Below are positions 23,968 through 30,672 of a stretch of 40,467 nt of DNA, piece after piece. The stretch is from assembly GCA_002359735.1 (NCBI GenBank), contig DENS01000019.1, forward strand, positions 71,836 through 112,302, read 5' to 3'. A program made the translations under genes and the position numbers. The notes beneath the pieces are model-generated. The model saw only the letters and a list, made by a program, of their open reading frames with translations, did not search any database and had not been told where the DNA came from. Source of the stretch: Micavibrio sp. UBA2638 (GTDB lineage: Bacteria > Pseudomonadota > Alphaproteobacteria > Micavibrionales > Micavibrionaceae). How positions within the stretch are numbered: the first letter of the stretch is position 1; every line of letters starts with the position of its first letter.

Positions 23968-25467
23968 TTGACACATAAAATTAACGCTGAACTTTTTTAT
24001 GAAACACTTTTAAGTGCCATACAGACCCGTAAGAAGCTGGGCCATGAAGTCGCTGGACCTTTTCATATGCTGCAGGCACTCGTCCAAAATGATGAGGCGA
24101 TGGAAATGCTATCGGCTATAGAGTTTCCAACCAAAAATTTAAAAAATGCCGTTGATGAAAAATACATTTATTTCACCCCCCCGCTGCCGACAATTGACCA
24201 AGATGGAACTGCGCATTCACTCTCGATTGATATTCTGGATATAAAAAAATATGCAATCGAGGCGGCCCAGATTCATAATCAACCTGAGCTAACCTTCATG
24301 AATATATTGACCTCCCTGCGTGATTACGGGGATGAGGAAAGCCGCTTTTGCCTATCTGAAGAAGTGCTGCACTGTAACGATGATGATTTCCAGCGTTTTG
24401 CGTCTGATGAATGGGTGTTGCATACACCGCGCAATAAACGCAAAGCCGAGCCTGAAACAAAAGATGCGAAAGAACCAAAACAAGACAACAAAATTCATAA
24501 AACCTTTAATGAAGCAGTTGGGAACAGTCAAAAAATATTAGAGATACCCAACGCCTTAAAAAATCGTGTTGTTGGACAGGATGCCGCGATCGACACATTG
24601 GCGCGCTGCATGAAACGGGCCTTTGTTGGCATGAAAGAAGCCAATAAACCCGTTGGGTCCTATTTGTTTGCCGGGCCCACGGGCGTCGGAAAAACCGAAG
24701 TAGCCAAACAGCTTGCAGAATTTCTGAATATCGATTTGGTGCGCTTTGATATGAGCGAGTTTATGCAAGAATACAGCGTTCCCAATCTAATTGGCGCCGG
24801 TGCGGGGCTGGTTGGTCATGATGACGGCGGCCTTTTAACCAATGCATTATTGGAAAAACCAACATGCGTGCTATTACTGGATGAAATTGAAAAAGCCCAC
24901 CCTATGGTTTTTGATGTCCTATTACAAATCATGGATAACGGTATGATCACCGATTCTTCGGGTAAGAAAGTTGATTGTACAAATATAACTCTTGTCATGA
25001 CCTCAAATGTCGGGGTCACCGATATATCCAGCGCGCCCCCCGGATTTCACCAGAACACTGACAGTGACATAATGGCAAATTATGATGTGGCCATTAAAAA
25101 ACAATTTACCGCAGAATTCAGAAACCGCATCGACAAAACGGTCATTTTTGACCATCTAAACAAAGACCATATGCTCAGTATTGCCAATATTTTCGTTCAA
25201 GAAATGAATAAATTTGTCGCCGCCGACAGATACAATATTTCATTTTCGGCAACGCAGAACGGCCTGGAAAATATGGTTAAGAAAAGCTATGAACCAGCCA
25301 TGGGGGCCAGACCACTGAAACGCTTGATGCAAAACGAAATTCAGGATTTAATCTCTGAACTGCTCATACAAGGGCAAACTACTGATACCCATATTCTTAT
25401 CGACCATGATGATAAAAAACAGGAGTTCACAATTGCACCAGGTGCGCCGGAGTCACCCTCCCTATAG
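23968..25467 (+). CDS. Diverged second ClpA-like AAA+ protein, pore-loop tyrosine missing
   Basis: A 499-residue paralogue of the gene before it, with the same build: Clp_N-like region (about 5-150), a charged linker (about 155-185) and one D2-type AAA+ ring with Walker A GPTGVGKT (236-243), Walker B VLLLDE (301-306), sensor 1 MTSNVG, arginine finger FRNRID and GARPLKR. The pore loop reads GAGAGLVG (276-283) where the family has GAPPGYVG, so Leu281 replaces the substrate-gripping tyrosine. The probable ClpP loop reads PPGF. The start is TTG at 23968 with a GGGAG ribosome site. ATPase residues are intact, so it is probably an active or regulatory partner rather than a dead copy. Confidence 0.84.
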   Translation: MTHKINAELFYETLLSAIQTRKKLGHEVAGPFHMLQALVQNDEAMEMLSAIEFPTKNLKNAVDEKYIYFTPPLPTIDQDGTAHSLSIDILDIKKYAIEAAQIHNQPELTFMNILTSLRDYGDEESRFCLSEEVLHCNDDDFQRFASDEWVLHTPRNKRKAEPETKDAKEPKQDNKIHKTFNEAVGNSQKILEIPNALKNRVVGQDAAIDTLARCMKRAFVGMKEANKPVGSYLFAGPTGVGKTEVAKQLAEFLNIDLVRFDMSEFMQEYSVPNLIGAGAGLVGHDDGGLLTNALLEKPTCVLLLDEIEKAHPMVFDVLLQIMDNGMITDSSGKKVDCTNITLVMTSNVGVTDISSAPPGFHQNTDSDIMANYDVAIKKQFTAEFRNRIDKTVIFDHLNKDHMLSIANIFVQEMNKFVAADRYNISFSATQNGLENMVKKSYEPAMGARPLKRLMQNEIQDLISELLIQGQTTDTHILIDHDDKKQEFTIAPGAPESPSL

Positions 25468-25484
25468 CCCTGACGGGCCTGCAT

Positions 25485-25520
25485 TGTCTGGTACGGCCAT
25501 ATTTAACTGGCGGCCAGACA
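25485..25520. terminator. Possible terminator-like inverted repeat after the ClpA-like pair
   Basis: TGTCTGG (25485-25491) and CCAGACA (25514-25520) form a 7-bp stem with a 22-base loop, 18 bases after the second ClpA-like stop. No T run follows. A TATAAT box at 25536-25541 with a poor -35 may start transcription of the methyltransferase gene downstream. Confidence 0.3.
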
Positions 25521-25577
25521 GTCAAAGCGCTAGGTTATAATCAACAAAAATGATCCAGATTAAATTGCCTTAGAATC

Positions 25578-26693
25578 ATGACGTTTGAAATTTTTCTGTC
25601 CACCACCCCCGGTCTGGAACACGCATTATATAATGAAGTACGAAGCAAAGGGTTTAAACAGACCAAGCAAGTCAAAGGCGGCGTCACCATAAAAGGCGGC
25701 TGGCCAGAGGTATGGCGCGCCAATTTATGGATCCGGGGAGCATCGCGCGTGCTGGCACGTGTTGCGTCTTTTCAGGTTCTGCACTTGGCCCATCTTGACA
25801 TGCGCGCCCGTGAAGTGGCATGGAATACGATATTAAACCCGGCGCTTCCTTTTCGTGTTGAGGTCACCTGTAAAAAATCACGCATCTACCATTCCGGCGC
25901 TGCTCAGGAACGTATTGTAAGGGCCATAAAAGAGACACTTAAGGCCCCCTATTCACCGGATGCAGATGTCACCATCATGGCCAGAATTGAACGTGATATA
26001 TGTACAATCAGCGTCGATACTTCCGGCGAATTGCTTCATAAGCGAGGATATAAAGAAGCCATCAATAAAGCGCCTATGCGCGAAAACATGGCCGCTCTTT
26101 TTCTGGCTGAATGCGGCTACAACGGAACGGAGCCCGTTTTTGACCCCATGTGCGGGTCAGGCACATTTGTTATTGAGGCCGCCCTGATTGCCGCTCGAAT
26201 TAACCCGGGACATGCCCGTTATTTTGCCTTTGAAAAATTAAACACATTTGATGCGCCGGCATGGGAAAAAATGCGAAATGTGCAACGCGATCCCTCCGTT
26301 CGCATCCATTGTTACGGCAGTGACCGCGATGAAGGCGCGATAAAAATCAGTACAAAAAACGCCGCACGCGCTGGTGTAAATGACATAACCGTATTTACAC
26401 AACAAACAATCAGCGAAATAACCCCGCCCTGTGATACACCGGGCCTTGTTATCCTTAACCCGCCATATGGAACGCGCATAGGGGAAAAACAAAAATTAAT
26501 GCCACTATATCAAGGTCTTGGCAAAATTTTGCGCCAGAAATTTTCCGGCTGGCGTGTTGGTATTATCACTGCTGATTCTGGTCTTGCTCATGCCACGGGT
26601 TTACCTTTTTTACCGCCAGCGCCCCCAGTGCAACATGGCGGACTGCGGGTAACCCTTTATCAGACATGCGGTATCGGGATAGACACCAATTGA
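25578..26693 (+). CDS. THUMP-domain class I RNA methyltransferase (RlmL-like, guanine-N2)
   Basis: A 371-residue cytoplasmic RNA methyltransferase. The N-terminal about 160 residues hold the ferredoxin-like/THUMP region (starting FEIFLSTTPGLEHALYNEV). The Rossmann domain follows with SAM motif FDPMCGSGTFVIEAA and catalytic NPPYG, the signature of the UPF0020/RlmL group that makes N2-methylguanosine in 23S rRNA. E. coli RlmL is about 700 residues because a second methyltransferase (RlmK) is fused; this protein is the shorter single-domain form common in alphaproteobacteria. It is a core chromosomal gene. The ATG at 25578 is chosen because the family begins with this strand. Confidence 0.88.
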   Translation: MTFEIFLSTTPGLEHALYNEVRSKGFKQTKQVKGGVTIKGGWPEVWRANLWIRGASRVLARVASFQVLHLAHLDMRAREVAWNTILNPALPFRVEVTCKKSRIYHSGAAQERIVRAIKETLKAPYSPDADVTIMARIERDICTISVDTSGELLHKRGYKEAINKAPMRENMAALFLAECGYNGTEPVFDPMCGSGTFVIEAALIAARINPGHARYFAFEKLNTFDAPAWEKMRNVQRDPSVRIHCYGSDRDEGAIKISTKNAARAGVNDITVFTQQTISEITPPCDTPGLVILNPPYGTRIGEKQKLMPLYQGLGKILRQKFSGWRVGIITADSGLAHATGLPFLPPAPPVQHGGLRVTLYQTCGIGIDTN

Positions 26694-26860
26694 GAGATTC
26701 TTTTGCTTTCCGTTATAGCGATAGGCCAAACGCCAGTGTTTTGAGCTATTCGGCATGACCCAGAGCACTAAGCCTGCCCATCGGATAGCTTATTGGGCGC
26801 TTTTGAGGACTGCTTATTCGGTTTGGCATTTTTACAGGCAATTTCTGTCAATTTCATTTT

Positions 26861-26910
26861 GTTGGTCTCTAATTTTTCTCTGTTGGTCACTTAAGCCAAA
26901 AAAGACCAAC
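26861..26910 (+). terminator. Competing hairpins, terminator-like
   Basis: GTTGGTC occurs at 26861-26867 and again at 26882-26888, and one GACCAAC at 26904-26910 can pair with either. The closer pairing gives a 7-bp stem with a 15-base loop followed by TTTT, like a weak intrinsic terminator; the other pairing would exclude it. It lies 168 bases after the methyltransferase stop. Confidence 0.4.
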
Positions 26911-27107
26911 TTTTATCGCGATTGTCACTGAATGATAAAAAACAACAATGAACAAGAGCGAAATCAAAGGCGTTGATATCCATGACTTACAGAGATAATC
27001 ATAAACAAAAATGAACGTGAATAAAAGTGAAAATGGCGGTGGCATCATTCATAAATGAAGGGTAAGCTATTGCACTCCAATGAAAATTGCTGATTCGAAT
27101 TTAAATC

Positions 27108-27127
27108 ATACCCCCAAGTATACCCCC
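27108..27127. repeat. Tandem ATACCCCC motif, attachment-site-like
   Basis: ATACCCCC, AAGT, ATACCCCC. Spaced (T)ACCCCC repeats of this sort are common next to attachment sites of elements with P4-like integrases, where they serve as arm sites. No such integrase is in the window, so it may lie past the right edge or have been lost. Confidence 0.4.
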
Positions 27128-27137
27128 TGTTTCTTTT

Positions 27138-27161
27138 TCAATAGATTGTGGCAAAGGGGGC
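27138..27161 (+). repeat. Left copy of a 24-bp inverted repeat
   Basis: The first 18 bases (27138-27155, containing AATAGATTGTGGCAAA) are exactly inverted at 27392-27409, and the next six match at four positions. The copy includes the last codons and stop of the small leftward gene 27138-27278. Confidence 0.7.
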
Positions 27162-27278
27162 ACCAGCCAGCTCAAGCATCAAGAACATAGCCGTAATTAA
27201 GCCCAAAAAGGACAGTTTTACAGTTAGCTTAATGTTTTTTGTGTCAGTTTTTAAGTTTGTAGTGCGCTTCTTTTTCAT
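27138..27278 (-). CDS. Tiny membrane protein, 46 residues
   Basis: The start at ATG 27278 is set by an AGGAG ribosome site 7 bases upstream. The peptide begins with a basic stretch (MKKKRTTNLKTDTKNIKL), followed by one hydrophobic helix (LSFLGLITAMFLMLELAGA) and a short tail PFATIY. This is the shape of a small inner-membrane peptide, such as a type I toxin-like peptide or a regulator, but no family is recognised. Its 3' end lies inside the inverted repeat. Confidence 0.45.
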   Translation of the reverse strand: MKKKRTTNLKTDTKNIKLTVKLSFLGLITAMFLMLELAGAPFATIY

Positions 27279-27385
27279 AGGCATCTCCTTTTGTTCAAAT
27301 GTTAAACTCTGGATTTCCGATACGTATTTCAAATCAACGGCTACGCCCTCTGACATTCGAGCCTGCGGAATTGAACCGCAACCTT

Positions 27386-27409
27386 GACCCATTTGCCACA
27401 ATCTATTGA
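27386..27409 (-). repeat. Right copy of the 24-bp inverted repeat
   Basis: The reverse complement of 27138-27161 with 22 of 24 positions equal. On the plus strand it also reads PFATIY and a stop codon, the same peptide end that the left copy encodes on the minus strand. Confidence 0.7.
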
Positions 27410-27487
27410 TTGCTTGGATCATAGCATAATTAATGAAATACGAAAGCAAAAGAGCTTATGTCGGATAAGTATGTTCCCTTTTTGTTC

Positions 27488-27516
27488 TTGACTTGATTTT
27501 GTGAATAACCTTTAAT
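27488..27516 (+). promoter_or_regulatory. Promoter of the type II restriction-modification operon
   Basis: TTGACT (27488-27493), a 17-base spacer and TTTAAT (27511-27516). The predicted RNA start is near 27523, about 62 bases before the methyltransferase ATG. The methyltransferase carries its own HTH domain and could bind here to limit its synthesis (known for other HTH-fused C5 methyltransferases; inferred here). Confidence 0.6.
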
Positions 27517-27584
27517 GAGAATATAGGCATCTGGGTAAAATCCTGCCATACTGTCAAAATAATTCCCGCCGAAGGTTGTTTAAT

Positions 27585-28862
27585 ATGTCCGATATTACTT
27601 TAAATGAATTTGCCGATTTAAGACTAAGCAGCGGTCTCTCACTTGCCTGCATAGCCGAAGAGCTGGGCGTGTCTGATCGAACTATACGCCGTTGGGAAGC
27701 GGGAGAAACTGCTATTCCGAAAATGGCCCTTACCAATCTCAAAGGGCTTGTCCGCAAAGCGAAATTTTCATCAGTTTATAAAGAGCCACAACAACCTCAG
27801 GATTTCAGGTTTATAGATCTGTTTGCCGGTATTGGCGGATTCCGCAAAGGGTTTGAGGCCGTAGGAGGAAAATGTGTTTTTACCAGCGAATGGGATGATT
27901 ATTCCCGCCGCACCTATCTGGCCAATTTTGAGTGTGACCATGAAGTGGCTGGCGATATCACCAAAGTGGAGGTGGCAGATATTCCGGACCATGATGTATT
28001 GCTGGCCGGTTTTCCCTGCCAACCGTTTTCTATTGCGGGTGTATCCAAAAAGAATGCACTGGGACGCAAGCACGGTTTTGCCTGTGAAGCTCAAGGAACC
28101 CTGTTCTTTGATATTGCCCGCATTATCAAACATCACCGGCCAGCGGCTTTTGTGCTTGAAAACGTAAAGAATCTGAAAAGTCATGACAAGGGCAATACCT
28201 TCGATGTGATCATGAAGATCCTTAGGGAAGATCTTGGATATCATGTGCAGGAACGCATCATCGATGCCAAGAGTTTTGTGCCCCAGCACCGTGAGCGGAT
28301 TTTCATTGTAGGGTTCCGAGATGAAACGGCCTTCAATATAGAGGGTCTTGATATCCCTGATATTGCTCACGGGCCTAAACTTGATTCTATACTGCACCCG
28401 GAAGATGGTAGCGAGGAAATCGAAGACCCTTTCATTTGCGGCAACATTGGGCGCGTGAATGAGAAATACACCCTGTCTGACAAGCTCTGGAACTATCTCC
28501 AAGACTATGCAGCAAAACATCGCGCAAAAGGAAATGGTTTCGGGTTCGGTTTATGCACTCCAGCAGACACGGCCCGCACATTATCGGCTCGTTATTACAA
28601 GGATGGCTCGGAAATCCTGATTGAGCAAAAAGGGAAAAATCCTCGCCGCCTCACGCCGAGGGAATGTGCCCGGCTTATGGGCTTCGATCAGCCCGGACAG
28701 GAAAAGATGGTTATCCCGGTATCGGATACCCGGGCCTATCAGCAATTTGGCAATGCTGTGGTTGTGCCTGTGGTACAGGCACTGGCAGAAGGCATGAAGC
28801 CGTTTATTCTGCATTCTCTGCTTCAACAGGAAGAAGGAAAGAAAGTCACTGTAAATGGCTGA
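27585..28862 (+). CDS. C5-cytosine DNA methyltransferase with N-terminal XRE HTH domain
   Basis: A protein of about 425 residues. Residues about 5-60 are an XRE-type helix-turn-helix (LSLACIAEELGVSDRTIRRWEAGE). The methyltransferase follows: motif I DLFAGIGGFRKGF (78-90), motif IV GFPCQPFS with the catalytic Cys145, motif VI ENVKNL, motif VIII QHRERIFIVGF and motif X QQFGNAV. It methylates cytosine C5 to protect the host from the nuclease encoded two genes downstream. Pairing with Vsr and an MvaI/BcnI-type nuclease suggests a CCWGG- or CCSGG-like target (inference). The start is ATG 27585, 9 bases after GAAGG; an in-frame TTG at 27576 is less likely. It overlaps vsr by 8 bases. Confidence 0.94.
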   Translation: MSDITLNEFADLRLSSGLSLACIAEELGVSDRTIRRWEAGETAIPKMALTNLKGLVRKAKFSSVYKEPQQPQDFRFIDLFAGIGGFRKGFEAVGGKCVFTSEWDDYSRRTYLANFECDHEVAGDITKVEVADIPDHDVLLAGFPCQPFSIAGVSKKNALGRKHGFACEAQGTLFFDIARIIKHHRPAAFVLENVKNLKSHDKGNTFDVIMKILREDLGYHVQERIIDAKSFVPQHRERIFIVGFRDETAFNIEGLDIPDIAHGPKLDSILHPEDGSEEIEDPFICGNIGRVNEKYTLSDKLWNYLQDYAAKHRAKGNGFGFGLCTPADTARTLSARYYKDGSEILIEQKGKNPRRLTPRECARLMGFDQPGQEKMVIPVSDTRAYQQFGNAVVVPVVQALAEGMKPFILHSLLQQEEGKKVTVNG

Positions 28863-29313
28863 TATTGTTTCGCCGCAAAAGCGCAGCGAAATGATGTCCG
28901 GCATACGCGGCAAAAATACCAAGCCGGAACATTTTATTCGCAAGACTTTGCATGCCAAAGGTTTTCGCTTCCGGCTCCACCGCAAGGATCTTCCCGGCAA
29001 ACCGGATCTGGTTCTTTCAAAATACCGCACGGTTATATTTGTGCATGGCTGCTTCTGGCATGGCCATGATTGCCACCTGTTCAAATGGCCGAAATCACGC
29101 CCGGATTTCTGGCGTGCAAAAATCAGCAAGAATCAGGAGAATGATGAAAAAGCGCTGGTCGCCTTGAAAAAAGATAACTGGCGTATCCTCGTGATATGGG
29201 AATGTGCTATTAAAGGAAAAGAGCGAATCGAACCGGAAAGTATAATGAAAACAATGGTCAACTGGCTGAAATCAGATGGCGAGTTTCTGGAAATCAGGGG
29301 AGCGGCGGTATGA
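28855..29313 (+). CDS. vsr: Very short patch repair endonuclease
   Basis: A 152-residue Vsr endonuclease that nicks 5' of the mismatched T in T:G pairs made when 5-methylcytosine deaminates. It starts the repair that protects methylated sites from mutation. The usual opening SPQKRSEMMSGIRGKNTKPE, the catalytic PDLVLSKYRTVIFVHGCFWHGHDCH and the zinc-ligand pattern are all present, and the length is normal. It overlaps the methyltransferase by 8 bases and the restriction nuclease by 4 (ATGA), so the three are made from one mRNA. Its presence supports the reading that the methyltransferase makes 5-methylcytosine. Confidence 0.96.
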   Translation: MADIVSPQKRSEMMSGIRGKNTKPEHFIRKTLHAKGFRFRLHRKDLPGKPDLVLSKYRTVIFVHGCFWHGHDCHLFKWPKSRPDFWRAKISKNQENDEKALVALKKDNWRILVIWECAIKGKERIEPESIMKTMVNWLKSDGEFLEIRGAAV

Positions 29314-30632
29314 TCGAAAACATTGCTGCACTGGTTGGCCTGATGCAATCACACGGGGCGCATCTTTTCTATGCCAAGAAAATGGCTCCCAATGACAATT
29401 CCAAAAATCAGGTTTATTTAGGTGGCGATTTTTCCGCGCTCAATATTATCCCGTATAAAAGCGTTTATACCGATGCCGGGGAAATGGCGGGCAGCAAAAG
29501 GGATCGGGCCAAGGCCGATATACGCTTTTCATGGGTTGATGAAGAAGGCCGCTATGAGGCGCCGAATGCCCAGCTGATACTTTACCCGAAATATCCGGAA
29601 GTGCGCATGTCCGGCTTTTTGAAAGGCTGCCGCAACGCTCCTTCCGAGGTGATGACCGTGCGCGATGAAGGTCGGGTGCTGTTCATCGGAATAACCCGCA
29701 ATGGTGAAGTGCTGGGCTATGCTGCTAGTGCGAATCATCCGCTGGCCAGAGAACTATATGCACGACAGGAACTGGGACAGATCGGTGTTTTTCTGAAGAT
29801 CCCGGCGCTACCCCAAGAGGGTAGTACCAGAAGCCAGTTACTGGAAGCCCTTACACGAATATACCAAAAACACTGGATTCCTTCACAAAAGATGGGCGCG
29901 GATGGCATCCCCAAACCATACAAGGCGCGTAATGGTGGCGGCTATACGCTGGAGGCAGAGCTAGGCATAACCCCGAACGGGTATTCAGAGCCGGACTATC
30001 TGGGGTGGGAAATCAAACAATACGGGGTTGGAGATTTTGAACTGTTCCGGCCTAAAAGCCCTGTCACCCTGATGACACCGGAACCCACCGGCGGCATCTA
30101 TCGTGATAAAGGCGTAGCAGAATTTTTGCGGCGGTTCGGGTATGCAGATAAAAGCGGCAAGCCGGACCGGATCAATTTTGGCGGGATATATGCCTGTGAC
30201 CGGCCTGCGCACAATGATACCGGCTTACGTCTGGCCTTGCAGGGGTATGATCAGGAAGCCGGGAAAATCACAGACATGACCGGCGGCATTGCTCTTCTCT
30301 CAGCCAATGATAGCGTAGCGGCCCTATGGCGCTTTACCGGCATCATGGAGCACTGGAACCGCAAGCATGCCCAGGCGGCCTATGTGCCCTCGCTGTTCCG
30401 CACACCACCGCCAGAATATAAATATGGCCCGCGGGTAATGTTATGCGAGAAAACAGACTTTACCCTGTTCCTGAAGGCTGTATGTGAAGGAGCAGTTTAT
30501 TACGATCCGGGGATCAAAATGGAGCAGGCTTCGTCCGATGCACCTGCCATCAAACGTCGCAGCCAATTCAGGATTAAACACAATCAACTGGCCCGGATGT
30601 ATCACGGTCATGAGTATGTAAGCTTATTTTGA
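29310..30632 (+). CDS. MvaI/BcnI-family restriction endonuclease with a long N-terminal domain
   Basis: A 440-residue protein. From about residue 205 it fits the MvaI/BcnI family: NGGGYTLEAELGITPNGYSEPDYLGWEIK with catalytic Asp229 and Glu234-x-Lys236. MvaI and BcnI act as monomers that nick one strand at a time at CCWGG or CCSGG and are about 240 residues long, so about 190 extra residues (1-200) precede the nuclease here. That region is globular (LYPKYPEVRMSGFLKGC, VLFIGITRNGEVLGYA) and may help target recognition or oligomerisation. It is the last gene of the methyltransferase-vsr-nuclease operon; its first codon overlaps the vsr stop. Target specificity is inferred from family only. Confidence 0.82.
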   Translation: MIENIAALVGLMQSHGAHLFYAKKMAPNDNSKNQVYLGGDFSALNIIPYKSVYTDAGEMAGSKRDRAKADIRFSWVDEEGRYEAPNAQLILYPKYPEVRMSGFLKGCRNAPSEVMTVRDEGRVLFIGITRNGEVLGYAASANHPLARELYARQELGQIGVFLKIPALPQEGSTRSQLLEALTRIYQKHWIPSQKMGADGIPKPYKARNGGGYTLEAELGITPNGYSEPDYLGWEIKQYGVGDFELFRPKSPVTLMTPEPTGGIYRDKGVAEFLRRFGYADKSGKPDRINFGGIYACDRPAHNDTGLRLALQGYDQEAGKITDMTGGIALLSANDSVAALWRFTGIMEHWNRKHAQAAYVPSLFRTPPPEYKYGPRVMLCEKTDFTLFLKAVCEGAVYYDPGIKMEQASSDAPAIKRRSQFRIKHNQLARMYHGHEYVSLF

Positions 30633-30657
30633 GATACTTTGTGATTATATCTAATAT
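30629..30657 (+). promoter_or_regulatory. Promoter of the Septu-like pair
   Basis: TTGAGA (30629-30634), a 17-base spacer and TAATAT (30652-30657), beginning at the stop codon of the restriction nuclease gene. It gives a very short leader before the ATG at 30673. Confidence 0.5.
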
Positions 30658-30672
30658 TTCTTAAAGTAACCA

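Larger units (their letters stand above)
26694..27137. other. Gene-poor spacer between core chromosome and second accessory region
   Basis: These 444 bases hold no convincing gene. I see a set of GTTGGTC/GACCAAC hairpins (26861-26910), two short look-alike ORFs (16 codons starting near 26948 and 15 codons near 27011, MN..KSE.. in both) without ribosome sites, and a tandem ATACCCCC motif at 27108-27127. The region probably contains the left boundary of the second accessory segment. Confidence 0.45.

Noticed and set aside
27364..27380. T-arm-like palindrome (minus strand TGCGGTTCAATTCCGCA) suggesting a tRNA remnant
   Set aside because: No acceptor, D arm or anticodon arm fits around it, so a tRNA gene cannot be supported.
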